Below, one piece after another: positions 1-11,095 of a stretch of 64,000 bases of DNA. Source of the stretch: Adiantum capillus-veneris (Eukaryota > Streptophyta > Polypodiopsida > Polypodiales > Pteridaceae); NCBI GenBank assembly GCA_014529385.2, contig CM043971.1:95965882-96029881 (forward strand), read 5' to 3'. The first letter of the stretch is position 1. Every line of letters starts with the position of its first letter. The notes under the pieces were generated by a model that searched no databases, was not told the origin of the DNA, and was given only the letters and a program-made list of their open reading frames with translations. Both the position numbers and the translations under genes were made by a program.

Positions 1-1506
1 GCAAGGGAGGGCCATGGGTAGTTGGAGGATTGGTGTACCTCTCTGAGTGTTGGCATGCAGCTGTACTGAAGGTAGTGGGTCACAATGGTGGTTGGCAGCC
101 AGAGAGAGGTAAAGAGTTCTTGGCGGCTGAGGAGAGAGAGATGGAACGATTGTAGAAGCTTCCGGCCTTTGGCAAAAAGGCTTGCCAACCTCAAAAGGCT
201 GCACCTAACTTGGCAGTAGGTAGAAAGGAGAGGAGAGGTGAGCACAGCATGAAGATAGCTGTGATGATGGGTTTGATGAGTGGCGGAAGAGGGAAAGGAA
301 AAAAAAAAAAACCTGTGACAGACGCTCTTAACTGTGATAGCGTATGTGAGCCAGCGTGAGGAGGCCGCCATGCAAAATAGAAAAAAAACAGTGCAGCTGC
401 ACGAGCTTGTGGTCGTCGTTAGTGTCGCACCATGAGTGCTAGTTGGTGAGTCCAAAAAGGAAGGGTGCATGCGAGTAGCTACGCATGCAAAAGGGAGAGT
501 GGACACTGCCGTGCAGAAGTGGAGTTGGTGTGGGCAGTACCTATGCATGGAGTACCCCTGTAGGTTGCGGATGTTATCAGATGGCAGACGCCGGTGATGT
601 TGCCGGTGTTGTGTTGGTGGTCTTTGTAGGTCTGCTGTTAAAGGCAACCCGCGAGGGTATTATGTGGAGCCAGGGGTAGGAGGAGGAGGAAGTTTGGGGA
701 CAAACTGTAGACAACAGCGTTGATGGGAGTATGGATTATATATTGTTGGGCAATTGTAATGGTGTCTAGCCGAGGTGGGCCATTCATTTTTTATTTTATT
801 TTTTCTTTTAGGGAGGCCGGCAAGGCTGCCATGGCTGTCGTCAGCTCGCTATGCTATTTTAGAGACAACTTATGCTGGTCATAGCCAAAGAAAAAAAATA
901 AAATGAAATAGATTGTTTTATCTTACTTTAAGAACCTCTACTTGCCTTGGGCAATATCTGCCAAGGGCAAGAGAGCAACAACATACAGTTGCTTTGCTAC
1001 CTCTGCCTCCCTCACACGACGCTCTCTCCGACCCTCCTCGTCTTGCTTGCCATATGGCGACTCCCCCCCCTCCCTTTTTTTCCGAGTCATTCACAATTAT
1101 TGGAATCTCTTAAGATTCTTAGTACAGTAATGAGTCCAAAGTCATGCCAACCTACTCGGTTTCATCAAATTATACTAACACATCTCGGTTTAGTTCTTTC
1201 TTCAATAATCCTTCTTCTACTTTCCATGCTAATCTAACTTACTAAACTCTAATCAAACTGCTATTGTTGTTAATATTTTGTCTCTCTTTCACAGTTATAG
1301 AGCTCTCTTATTGTTTTCTACTCTATGAAAATGTAAACATATAATTTTGCTTAGATTTATCTACAGAGATAGATAATATCAAGCAAGAAAGGAAAAAAAA
1401 TAAAGCAAGTCCGCATACAGAAGAAAGAAGACTTAGCTCGGCTATGTTTCTTGTTTATAATCGAGCTCTCCATAGTTGTGATTGTATTTCTAGTAACGTA
1501 GCCAAA
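1..1506 (-). mobile_element. Internal region of a minus-strand LTR element, non-coding as far as seen
   Basis: This stretch lies on the internal side of the primer-binding site at 1,507-1,518, so it should be the 5' part of the internal region of the element whose 5' LTR is 1,520-2,006. I recognise no gag, protease or RT in any frame; the open frames are short and of low complexity. There is a run of A's near 300 and a C/T-rich stretch near 1,065-1,083. It could be a non-autonomous (LARD-like) body or only a long leader, with coding sequence beyond the left edge. Confidence 0.5.
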
Positions 1507-1518
1507 GCTCTGATACCA
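1507..1518 (-). promoter_or_regulatory. Primer-binding site, initiator-Met tRNA type
   Basis: The plus strand reads gctctgatacca, the reverse complement of TGGTATCAGAGC, the usual plant retrotransposon primer site for initiator Met tRNA. One base (c, 1,519) separates it from the LTR start TG at 1,520. It fixes the element as minus strand. Confidence 0.85.
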
Positions 1519-1519
1519 C

Positions 1520-2006
1520 TGCTACAGTTGGGAGCGCGGAAAGCCCTACAAAATACTCGAAATAGCACATAGCAAACCATAAATCAACAAATCTGTATAA
1601 CTGGCACATCCACGAACTCGTAATCGAAGCTATACGCGAACAGCGAGAGACGTAGAGCGGAAGAGAGGGAAAGAGCACGCGCAGGCGCACCTCCTAGAGC
1701 GGAGTGCTACGCCGGCACGGCGAGAGAGAAGAGGGGAGAGGGGAGAAGAAGTACACAGACACTGGGTGCAATCTCCCCCCGTGCAAGAGTGACCATTTCC
1801 CTCTTGCACATATTTGCTATATAGATTTCTTGAATGGTCAAATTGGTTACAAACTGGCCGGTCGGTCATAAATGGCCAAAGCTCATAAAAGAGCACTTGA
1901 ATAATAAAATGTACATGATATACATATCCATTCGCATAGGCAAAGCTGGGTCTAGTCTTTTCTACCTGTCAGCTGCAATAAATAATAAAATATCAATTCT
2001 ATAACA
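1520..2006 (-). mobile_element. 5' LTR (487 bp) of a minus-strand LTR retrotransposon
   Basis: On the minus strand the repeat runs from TGTTATAGAATT to AACTGTAGCA, the TG...CA ends of an LTR, and abuts the primer site. The right end is confirmed by the host sequence. The chromovirus integrase text continues at 2,007 with gctttcccc, as it does without interruption near 37,380 and 43,750, so this LTR marks an insertion into chromovirus G. The target duplication is probably gcttt (2,007-2,011); the other end is outside the window. Copia or gypsy class cannot be told from the LTR. Confidence 0.75.
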
Positions 2007-2640
2007 GCTTTCCCCATAGAAGTATGTACAATGTCATTGTACGCATACTCTATAAGAGGTAGGTACTTCTCTCATTGAGAACGTTGATCTACTTCCATGA
2101 CATAGGCTTCTAGTAGATTCAAGAATTGTTAGATTAGTTATTTCACTTTGGTCATCCATTTGTGGATGATAGGCCGAAAGAGAAATTTAATCTACTTCCT
2201 AGATTCTCAAAGAGACCCTTCTAGAAATTACTAGTCATTCTAGGATCTTTGTCAGACACTATGGATGTTGGCAAGCCATGATACTTGAAAATTTGAGATC
2301 TAAAGAGGGTTGTCGTTCTATGTGCCTTAATAGTCTTTTTGACAGGCATAGAGTGTGTTTTGTTGCTAAGCCTATCCACTAAAACAATCTAAGTTGCTTC
2401 CCTCGATCAAATATTAATTTTTGGTATCCCACGCATTTTGAAACATACTCTTGTATGTTTACTTTTCATGGTAGACCAACATAAATACATTTCTAATCCT
2501 CAAAGAGTAGATTATGGAATCCTTCTTTGCCCCATATAAGGAGAAGCATGGGATTCATACATGACTTTCTTATTATATGGGTGAGTAAAACATAGTCTAT
2601 TGCCATTTGGAAGATAACCATCCTGCATGGTGAATGGCTC
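2007..2640 (-). pseudogene. Chromovirus G integrase (broken)
   Basis: Minus-strand translation gives fragments of a Ty3/gypsy chromovirus integrase. A degraded zinc-binding stretch lies at about 2,440-2,640. The catalytic core follows at about 2,040-2,430, with the recognisable pieces FKYHGLP, IVSDKDPRM and NDIVHTS-like text. Several stop codons and frame changes make it dead. The reading continues from the RNase H at 2,675 and is cut at 2,007 by the LTR at 1,520-2,006. Equivalent copies at 36,452-38,010 and 42,817-44,400 continue through the integrase C-terminus and a chromodomain. Confidence 0.75.
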
Positions 2641-2674
2641 TTTTATTCTCTCCTAATGCAAATTTTGTAATTAC

Positions 2675-3075
2675 CTACTTAAAGTGTTGGTCAGTAGCAT
2701 ATTCATCTATCATAAAAGATAGATCATTGTGAGTTGTTATAGACACCACATTTACCCTTGGCCGTTGTGAAAGTGCATCGACCGCTTGATTGTGCTTGCC
2801 AGCAATGTGAGCAATATGAAATTTAAATTGCGAAAGAAAATTTTCCCACCTCATTTGTTTGTCGAAAAGCTTGGTTTGCGTCATGATTTGCGTCATGAAG
2901 TCATTGAGGCTTTGTGATCCATTCGTAGGATGAATGGAGTCTCCAATAAATAGTGCTTCCATGCGTTTAGGGCATGTAGAATAGCTAAACGCTCTTTCTC
3001 AAAAATGCCCAAGACCCGTTCATCGGCATTGAGCCTTCGGCTCTCATATGCTATGGCATGCCCTTCTTGAAGCAA
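2675..3075 (-). pseudogene. Chromovirus G RNase H domain
   Basis: Two overlapping minus-strand frames encode a reverse-transcriptase-linked RNase H. One (3,075-2,893) carries GHAIAYESRRL and FEKERLAILHALNAWKHYL. The other (2,962-2,675) carries QMRWENFLSQFKFHIAHIAG and KHNQAVDALSQRP. Both are hallmarks of chromovirus RNase H. A frame shift separates them near 2,900, where a short repeat (gcgtcatga) is duplicated compared with the copies at 38,260 and 44,625. Confidence 0.85.
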
Positions 3076-3865
3076 AACTGCTCCAAGGCAATCACCACAA
3101 GCATCACATTGGACCTCAATTTTGGTATGAAGCGTCTATAGTATGCACATATACTAATAAATCTTCTTAGCTCACGTAGATTCCTTGGATTAGGCCATGC
3201 TTTTATTATCTTCAACTTTGATGGATTCATATATATACCATCTTGAGAGATAATGTGACCTAAATATTGAATCTTTTGTAGGAGAAAATCACTTTTCTTT
3301 TTATTTTAAAAAAGCGTATTCTCACTCACAACTTGAAAGATTACCTGGAGGTGTCACTTGTACTCCTCAAGAGAACTTATTTGATTGGGATGAAGATTTT
3401 TGTCCATCGTAAGTTTAAATGCAGTTGGAGCATTTGTCAGTGACCGTATTTAGTGCTCTAAAGTCGACACACGTGATATGTGTCATCTTTCTTTTGCACT
3501 AAAAGTACTGGTGAATAGAATAGAGAGGAGCTAGGCCTCACCATCCCTTTTTCCACCAATTGATGCAATTTCCTCATCATCTCCTCTTGTTGAGCTTGGG
3601 AAACTCGATAAGGAGGTTTATTATGCGGTGAGCTTCCTAGTAGAAGCTGTATCGCATGGTCATCATCCCCTCATTTTGGAGGTAGCTCACTAGGGATGTC
3701 TTCATTGAAAACATCATGGAATCCATTTAGGAAATTAGACAACTCTAATTCCTCTTGATTCCCTTTATTGCTACTTGTGAAAATATTAGAGCCATTTACA
3801 GATTCCATAACAAAAATCATATTCACAAAAAAAGAGGTTTTCATTGACTTATCAAAATCAAGCAT
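3076..3865 (-). pseudogene. Chromovirus G reverse transcriptase and protease-RT linker
   Basis: The minus strand from 3,865 opens with a 64-codon frame (LNGFHDVFNEDIPSELPPK) and goes on to HNKPPYRVSQAQQEEM, KGMVRPSSS and SPVLLVQKKDDTYHVC, the N-terminal half of a chromovirus RT. The rest of RT has several stops and a deletion, and the YxDD region is not readable. The frame starts exactly at the edge of the inserted E/C element (LTR from 3,866). Its upstream continuation is the protease fragment at 31,702 and beyond. Confidence 0.85.
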
Positions 3866-4786
3866 TGTGAGCGGGATTTCTGATGTTTAGATACAATTGA
3901 TCTTAGGCCAACACCAATGGGGCAAATAGCTCACACAATATGGATGAAATATGACAAATACAATCACAAATTTGAGCAGAAGCTTCGCTCACAGGAGAAA
4001 CAAAACAATAGAAAAACAATGAGAAATTTGGCAAAACAAACAGCATCATTGCATCCAAAACGGCCGAAAACCCCAGTCTACAATATCAAAGTGCTCAAAT
4101 CCGACCTCGGATGAGAAGTTTATGGCCAAAACAGGCTCCAAAAACAGCAAAAAACTCCGTTGCGGCTGTTCCTCCTCTTCTCTCCACACTTTGCTGGTTT
4201 TTTTCTCAGGTTTTTCAGTGTCCACACTTCATTTTATCCCTTGGGCACCTTTGACCTTTTGATTGACCTCAAACAGACCCCGAACAGGCCAAGAAAATGG
4301 CAACACAATGCATTTTTGTCACCCTTTTACATCCATCCGAACACCTGGCACTCAACTTTTTCCAATAATGCATCTCGCAATCACGTGAAGTGTCCCCCAA
4401 ATATATTCCTCATGATTACCTTTTCCATGATTCATCACAAGAAAACACTCACGTTGTGTTCGTACTTATCCACGTGCAAGTCTTGACCCCATTCGACCTC
4501 CTGCCACCACTTGATGTCATCTGATGCATTTGCTTACCTCATGGAATGCGCCCGTTGATAGCTTCCTCCAGAAGTTTTATGCGCTACCAACTCCTCATTA
4601 TTATAGAAAAAACACACTGATACTGGTGACAATGAAAATCGATGTACTATATACACGCTGTCCTACCTGTACACATGGGGGCCCCACGTAACCACCTGGC
4701 TTTGGAAAATAGGAAATCCTTTATTCGATGCACCATGCATGTGTATGTACATATGTACCATCACTTCTTCCAAAAAACTCCTAACA
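3866..4786 (-). mobile_element. 3' LTR of Tat/Ogre-like element E/C
   Basis: The sense (minus) LTR runs from TGTTAGGAGTTTTTTGG to CCCGCTCACA. It matches the 5' LTR at 30,550-31,701 and the LTRs at 39,334-40,474 and 45,850-46,994. It is about 230 bp shorter because a block just inside its 3' end is deleted, after tgtgagcgggat on the plus strand. The base of the chromovirus reading is interrupted exactly at 3,865/3,866. The 4-bp flank gcat (3,862-3,865) pairs with gcgt/tcgt beyond the 5' LTR, a target duplication that has lost its CpG. Confidence 0.8.
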
Positions 4787-4818
4787 TAATTTTCCCATAC
4801 CCTAGCCTGCTAGATCAT

Positions 4819-5386
4819 TCATGATCGATCAGCAGCAGCAAAAAGAGATATGAGACTTGGCGCGTCATAGGTCTCCTCATCCCTCACAGACATTACTTGT
4901 TCTACAGACAGCTCATCTTGTTCCACCATCATCAACCTAGCATTATATAATTTAAGACGCAATCCATTTACCCTTGACTTATGTAGAATCCCATCCAGGT
5001 TTGCCAGCTGATATGTACCATTCGGAAAACACTCCACTACCTTGAAAGGGCCTTCCCACTTAATTTGAAACTTCTTTTGAAATGTCTTGTCCAGCTCTGT
5101 TGTAGCACAAAACCAAGTCATGTTTCTTGATACCCTTACTTTTGACCTTTTCATTTATCTTTTCTAAAGCCTTATCTTGAATCTGCCCATAATGTTCCAA
5201 TGCGCTCATCCTATCCAGCTGAACCTCTTGTAATTGTAAGAGCCTCTCTTTGAATGCATCACTGGACTGCCCAAGCAACTTTTCTAACATCTTGACTGCA
5301 GGAAACTCTACTTCCATAGGCAATAGTGCTTCCTTCCCATATACCAAATGAAATGGAGTAAACCCTGTACCTGTCTTTACCGAAGT
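4819..5386 (-). pseudogene. E/C integrase C-terminal part
   Basis: Two overlapping minus-strand frames encode the end of the Tat-like polyprotein. TGFTPFHLVYGKEALLPMEV and a helical linker are followed by the C-terminal fold (FQIKWEGPFKVVECFPNGTY, QLANLDG). The protein stops at 4,819-4,821, about 30 bp before the 3' LTR. A frame shift lies near 5,100. The upstream part of the integrase is at 10,883-11,400, displaced by the insertion at 5,387-10,882. Confidence 0.85.
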
Positions 5387-5517
5387 TGTAAGACCGCAGG
5401 GGACTGGACCATGCAACTCTCCACCCAACCGTGCCATATATAGACTCCTAGCCCCTAAATATAGCGCCCCTTGACCGCATGTCCGTCCTGGCCCTTGGCC
5501 CTGCCCTTGGCCTGACA
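5387..5517 (-). repeat. 3' LTR (131 bp) of the short-LTR element
   Basis: The plus strand starts tgtaagaccgcagggg and ends ttggcctgaca, so the sense LTR is TGTCAGGCC...GTCTTACA. It contains catatata at about 5,436-5,443, which could be a TATA-like box on either strand. Confidence 0.9.
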
Positions 5518-5532
5518 TTACTCCCCCCTTGG
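5518..5532 (-). promoter_or_regulatory. Polypurine tract of the short-LTR element
   Basis: The plus strand ttactccccccttgg directly follows the 3' LTR. On the sense (minus) strand it is CCAAGGGGGGAGTAA, a purine tract abutting the LTR, as needed for plus-strand priming. Confidence 0.8.
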
Positions 5533-8500
5533 AGAAGCGTTTTCGTCCTCGAAAACACAAGTGGTAGTATCTTCGTAAGAGCACTGATGTTTTCCTTATT
5601 GGCATCCTCTACACGGGCCAATTGTCCATATGACCGATACCTGGTGCAGTGAGGAGGTTCAATGAAACCAAGAGCAACATCTTGATTTTCAACATTGTTG
5701 TCCTTTTGCAACCACCCGTATGGTAACTCATGATAACTCATGTGAGTATCTTGAAAAGCTCATAGCTACTGAAAGATAGAATAGGGAGTGTCCTCATGTC
5801 AGACTTCTGAACATTTTGGAACACACAGAACCACATGTTCACCCCTAACAAAGGTTACATGCCAACATACTCTGTCAGCACACCTACTAAGTCCTTGACT
5901 TATGAAACTATCGGTATCCAACCCCACCACAACAGGTGTTCAAAGTTGAAAACCTAACCTAAGCAAATTCTAGAATAAGGAGAGAATCACCTATTCAGAA
6001 TGCATTGTGCTAACGTATGCGCTTAGCAGATCCTTTAGCACGGTTTACTAAAGTATGCGCTTAGCATATCCTTTAGTACTAAATAGAATACTTGTAAGCT
6101 GCCCATCCAACGTGGGATGAATAACAGCAGTAAGAGTGAGGTACTCTCCCCAACCCGTTACAGACAGTCTTCCACGACTAACGACAAACTATGGCTCAAC
6201 CATTGAGTATCTAGCCATATACTCGATATGGAATGGAGACAACCAACTAGGTTGAAGGTAGATTGGAGGTTCCAGCAACCAATCACTAACATCCATACTC
6301 AACCATCACCTTGTATGGTAGGGTGTAAACTCATACGAAATCTTCAAGAGAGATTGCACTAGCAATGCGAAAGGGTGCAGAAAGAATAAAGTCCATGGAT
6401 TTGCATGCCGCTCCAAATAAATTTGTGTTAAACACTAGGGCCCATAACACCTAGTGTGCATGCATTTAACACAAGCCTATCCAAACCGCAATTCCATGAC
6501 GAGACTTTCCACGATACTTACGTGAAAATCTTGCAACAAAGTTGGACCATAATAGAAGGTGACAACCCGGTCACACCTAGGAACCAACCATGAGACCGTC
6601 TCATGAACGTAGCATACTTTGCTATATGTAGAAACGACCCTCCGTTAAGGTGGTTTCACAGCACTTGTAATCACAACAAGTCTGTACTTAGTACCCGACA
6701 ATTTTTGGCCACTGAAATTGTTCCTGATACTGTGTGCGTCAATTGGTCTAATGAACGGATGCGACCAGAACCTAGGGACTTCGTCGCGACACATCATTTC
6801 TAATTGGGCGCCAGTGTCAGTCCCAGAGACTCATATTCTCCACATGTGGAATATGTCTCAAGTAAGGATGCCAGAAAAAGTGACATCCATCAAGTACGAG
6901 TTGTACTTGTGTGTGGAGGTAACTACGAACACTCTGCGACGCGAGTGAGAGGGACCCTCATTATCATGCTCCACATTGGCTAAACCAAACTCCTTGAGTT
7001 CCTAGACCATGTTGTATCCCATGTGACAACATGTGCCAAATCGAACCCTACAAGTAGGTTCGTAACAGCGTAAGGCAAAAAGGTAGATTGGACACTTGGC
7101 CCAAAATACTTTGTGCCGACATGCCCTTGGCATGGCTCTGTAACATTCAAGCGTACTTATACGTCTTGAAAAAAAAGCAAGCAAAGGGTACGAAAAATGG
7201 AATAACACCAAATTAATAGATGCGTACCTGGAGGTTTGAACGTAATGTTCACTTACCAGTATTCAAACGGAGAGGAGCACATCTCCTACCTGAAAAACAA
7301 ACAGCATTCCACTGGGAACCGTGGGTGTTGCCTTCGCAATCCAGCCCCTTTGGTTAAAATCTACGTAGTCAAACCCCTTGGTAAGACCCTTTGTAGAAAC
7401 TGCTCAACTAGCAGGTAACGGCAACCAACATAGTTAACCGTGTACATAATGATTGGAATCAACTTGAAAAGTTGAGTTTGTCCGCTACCGCGCGGTAGAT
7501 TGCGGAATTCTTTCCTTGAAAGTCTAACTGAGAAAGATCAAACTGTGATCCTCAATGCAGATCAACTGTGATCCTCAATGCCTATGGGGTGATGTAGCAG
7601 TCACCCGTCGGGTCGTACCCCAAAACAATATGTCCATAGACACTCCGTAGGGCTATAGAGAGATCAAGAAATCCACACAAGTGAACTGGCTAGCTCGTGT
7701 GGACAGCCATGCTGTCACCACTGATTGCTGCATCTATACTTTCTTATAGAGATCAACTGTTGTGAGTTGAAGATTATCAAAAACTCAGCTTGAGTGTTGC
7801 ACTGAAAACATGTAGTGCAAAAAGGACACCCTAAACATCCGTAATGACAAGACTCTTGCTCGTGCATTAACGTCGATGTATACTTCCCTGGGTAGATCTG
7901 TTCAATCTTGAAAACAATCACCCCAAAGAATGCCAATAGTTGGGTCTTACCCTTGGCTTGATAATGGCTCTTAGCCAGTGTGGCTCATAGCCCTTATGCA
8001 AATTAGTGTTCAATGGACGAACCGATGACAACTAATTTGAGTAGCATCTTAGCCACGTGCTAGCTGAGAGTTAGAGTACCTTGGCTCAGGCTGACTCACA
8101 AGCAAAACACGTATCCAAAGCTTCTTAGAAGATTTTTTCATTTTTCCCTTAAAGAGAGGGAGAGAGAGAAGAATGACATGCTGGGCTGAGGAATTTTTCT
8201 TAAGTTTTTAGAGTGTGTGCCCAAACTGTGTGCTCTTACGCATCTTGTGTCTGACTTGCAGCTTATCGTATAAGCATTCCACAGATTTTCGGTATGACTG
8301 TCTCATCAAGAGAGATAACAGAAAAACACAAAACTCACTCCGACCCACCTACCTTGTAGGGGTCGTGAGTGTATGAGTACGACATAGCTTTGGCACTTTG
8401 CCTGGAAAATAAGTGCTAGATTGAGTTTCCTTTTAGTATTGTTGGGTGGTAATAGCAACCAACCATCAGGTTCAATAATCCATCACTTAGTCTGTCCTTG

Positions 8501-8690
8501 ATAGAGTTGCGAGTGTGATAGCGGAAGCGTAATGCATAAAGTGGTGGAATCCATGCCACCTGCTTAGCATGCCTTGCATGCAAAAACGTAAGCCCTTGGC
8601 TACGATAACGGTCTCAAGCGTGAGAACCAAAATCATAAGTGCCGTGCACAGAATAAACTGGTACGAATTCTGTGAGCTGACATTCCCTAT
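5533..8690 (-). other. Non-coding interior of the short-LTR element, part 1
   Basis: No protein domain is recognisable. Small local duplications are visible: tatgcgcttagca at about 6,017 and 6,052, and ctgtgatcctcaatgc at about 7,543 and 7,567. A short minus-strand frame (5,741-5,448) reads across the purine tract into the LTR and has no known motif. The sequence is moderately GC-rich, with none of the AT-rich, stop-dense look of 14,000-14,860, but I cannot assign a function. Confidence 0.5.
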
Positions 8691-8693
8691 TTT

Positions 8694-8759
8694 GCTTCTC
8701 CCTTGTGCCAAAGCCCTTGATTCCAAATCAATGGCAGTATCTCGGCACAAGGGAGAAGC
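8694..8759. repeat. Perfect 16-bp inverted repeat (hairpin)
   Basis: gcttctcccttgtgcc (8,694-8,709) is the exact reverse complement of ggcacaagggagaagc (8,744-8,759), with a 34-base loop. It lies in the middle of the short-LTR element. A stem of this length could be an RNA structure in the element's transcript or a relic of a small palindromic insertion. Confidence 0.85.
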
Positions 8760-8924
8760 CATGCCAAAGCACTTTGCTTTGCACAATGACAGTAATTGCC
8801 AAGTAAAGTGTAAACATGGAAAAAAAAAAAACAAGGAAAACTTAAACTTGGCTAACCTGGTAGTTGTTGCTGCAACCAGTTGTCATGAAATTTTGTAGGA
8901 GAAAACTTCCTCACAGATGGCTCA

Positions 8925-9003
8925 TAGCCATATGTGGCTATCGGATAGATGTCTCATAGCCATATCTGATGTCTCATAGATGGTTGATAGCCATATTTGC
9001 TAT
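8925..9003. repeat. Short degenerate repeat of tcatagccatat
   Basis: Three or four copies of a (g/c)tcatagccatat(g/c)t-like unit are interleaved with gatagatgtctcatag. This is a local tandem expansion inside the short-LTR element. No coding is implied. Confidence 0.7.
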
Positions 9004-10604
9004 GCAAGTGGGAGTTGGCGTGTACACAACTTCGCGCTCTTGCGCCATATATGCCCGTCGGGCATGAAATGAAATAACTTGCAAGCATATTGCCAAATCC
9101 TTCCCAATCTTGTATGCTCCTAGCATAGACCAAACGTGGGGAAGCTCAATGCAAGATGCAGAAATTGAAGCCTTGCTTCATATAACTATGTCTGGCCTCG
9201 TTGCCAACAAATGCTATTGACGACATATGCCATAGCAAAGAGAATAAACCTTGTCGATCATGTACAAAAAATTGACCTTGTCAAGCAATTTCAACTGTAA
9301 GTGGTTAGCTCTGGGCTAGCATCTTTGTCGGCTTCTGAAAGCAGTGACAAGAGGTCGTCCATGCCGAGCTCTGTGCACCCTTCATGAAGCCGAGCCACAG
9401 AGTGTGCCGATCTCCTTGAGATTCCATGGGCATCAAAAGTGAACTGCTGATGATCCGTGCAGCCAATCAGGTCTGCAAGTACTCAATCCATGCTTGAGCC
9501 ATGTTGGCATCTGAAACATTGATTCGATGCCAACAAAATGGTAATGCTTAAAACAACTGTCACAAGCCGTGCTTGTGCTGGGAGTGTCTAAATTGCACTC
9601 GTATATGTTGCAGGTGTCATGCTTGTTCTAACCACAGAAGCACCTTGTGCTTGGCATGTGTGTAAAAATAGTTGTTACCAGCCTTGCTTGTGGATGCGAG
9701 GCCAAAACACTTACTCGTCTAGTGCATGCAAAAATTACACAGCATGTCTGAAAAACTTTGGCAAACAAAAACCAAATCTATGCATACCTTGCCTTTGAAG
9801 GTCAAAGAGCTACATCAGTTGTCGTTGCACTTGCTTGCTTGGTTGGTTGCATGCAACCATAATCACCTAACCTCGCTTTTGTGTTGACGGGTAGCCCTTT
9901 CGATTGCCATGGCGACAAGCCCCAGGAGTCTGTTGCCTCGACTGTAAAGAATGCCCGTCGTATAGATGGTGTGTGCTTTCCTAAGCAAAACGCCGAGGGT
10001 GGAATGCCGAGGTCGAATACAATTGTCTCAGATATATGCAAAAAATTCTGTGTGAAAAACGGCCCATACAGCCTTGCCGATGCCGTGTCTTAGTCGCAGC
10101 CCTGGCCGATTTCGAGAAGGAGACAGTGTCCTGGCCCTAGTTGGTGTGGAGGGGCCCTTGGGGTGGCCCGTGGGCACCCTAGGGCACCCACCAATGTAAA
10201 AAGAAAGTAAAAAGAAAACTTTTTTGGGCGATGGCAGCAGCTGCTGCCTGCGCAGGCCAAAAACCTTGCATGGGGACGTGCTACAGGTGCTGACTGGCCA
10301 AGAGACTGTGTTGACATCGCTTCCTTGGCCCAGGGCGATTCTCTAGAGACCATGCATGGCCGATTTGATTCAGGTCGCCGACACACCCTCGTCCATGCTA
10401 GGGTTGTTGCCCACGGTTCTCTGTGCCGAGAAATCTCGCCATGCACGGTTGAAGATGAGAGAGAGAAAAGCCAAAGAGCCATGCCTTCCTTTGCTTTCCC
10501 TCTCTGCCATGGCCTTCTTGCAGCACGACCTTGCCATGCATCCATGAAAGGACTCTGCCATGCTGCTCCTTCTTCACCAAAAGGAGGGCGAGCTTCCATG
10601 AACC

Positions 10605-10608
<4 letters not shown>
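9004..10608 (-). other. Non-coding interior of the short-LTR element, part 2
   Basis: The stretch contains recurring cttgc/gccaag-type words and several catgcatgg/ccatgcatg-like short palindromes toward 10,340-10,560. Open frames here overlap on both strands and show no conserved domain. It leads into the GA tract and the primer site. Confidence 0.45.

Positions 10609-10685
<77 letters not shown>
10609..10685. repeat. (AG)n microsatellite, ~38 units
   Basis: An uninterrupted AG tract lies about 50 bp inside the primer site of the short-LTR element; in element sense it is (CT)n in the 5' leader. Long Ser-Leu or Arg-Glu frames across it are artefacts of the repeat. Confidence 0.95.
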
Positions 10686-10687
<2 letters not shown>

Positions 10688-10737
10688 AAAGATCCATGGC
10701 CTCCATGCCTCTTTTCTTCCTCCTCCTTCTCCCCTGA

Positions 10738-10749
10738 GCTCTGATACCA
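10738..10749 (-). promoter_or_regulatory. Primer-binding site of the short-LTR element
   Basis: The plus strand gctctgatacca (sense TGGTATCAGAGC) lies one base from the LTR start at 10,751. It is the initiator-Met tRNA type and fixes the element as minus strand. Confidence 0.9.
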
Positions 10750-10750
10750 G

Positions 10751-10882
10751 TGTAAGACCGCGGGGGACTGGACCATTGCAACTCTCCACCCAACCGTGCC
10801 ATATATAGACTCCTAGCCCCTAAATATAGCGCCCCTTGACCGCATGTCCGTCCTGGCCCTTGGCCCTGCCCTTGGCCTGACA
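10751..10882 (-). repeat. 5' LTR (132 bp) of the short-LTR element
   Basis: Nearly identical to 5,387-5,517 (one a/g change and one extra t by eye). It is followed by the target duplication gaagt at 10,883-10,887. Confidence 0.9.
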
Positions 10883-11095
10883 GAAGTATGGTAAGCCCAT
10901 AATGCACTAGGCAATTCCAAATCCCAATTCTTTCCTTGGTGCTCTGTCACTTTCGAAATAATTTGTATCAAATGAAATGGACTAAACCCTGTACCAAATG
11001 AAATGGAGTAAACCCTGTACCTGTCTTTACCAAAGTACGATAAGCCCATAATGCACTAGGCAAATCCAAATCCCAATTCTTTCCTCGTGCTTTGT
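10883..11095 (-). repeat. Local tandem duplication inside the E/C integrase
   Basis: A stretch of about 149 bp beginning near aagtatggtaagcccataat (10,884) recurs from 11,033 with a few changes. A smaller overlapping repeat of ccaaatgaaatggagtaaac type sits at 10,960-11,020. The right flank of the short-LTR insertion is the first copy, and the second copy shows what the uninterrupted site looks like. Confidence 0.8.

Larger units (their letters stand above)
5387..10882 (-). mobile_element. LTR retrotransposon with very short LTRs, no recognised coding
   Basis: This is a complete insertion of about 5.5 kb. It has 131-132 bp LTRs at both ends, a Met-tRNA primer site beside the right LTR, a purine tract (minus strand) beside the left LTR, and a perfect 5-bp target duplication gaagt (5,382-5,386 and 10,883-10,887). 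Joining the flanks restores the sequence seen in the neighbouring duplicate at about 11,025-11,055, confirming the empty site. The LTRs differ by one substitution and one indel by eye, so the insertion is young. I find no gag, protease, RT, integrase or RNase H in the 5.2-kb interior, so it must depend on proteins from elsewhere. Such short LTRs with so large a non-coding body fit neither classical TRIMs nor LARDs. Confidence 0.9.

Noticed and set aside
8487-8898. Overlapping 115-codon (minus) and 109-codon (plus) frames inside the short-LTR element
   Set aside because: Opposite strands of the same hairpin region, no conserved residues or domain; kept only as the inverted-repeat feature.
10325-10907. 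Several long open frames on both strands over the AG tract (Arg-Glu or Ser-Leu runs)
   Set aside because: They exist only because a dinucleotide repeat has no stops; flanking codons show no domain.
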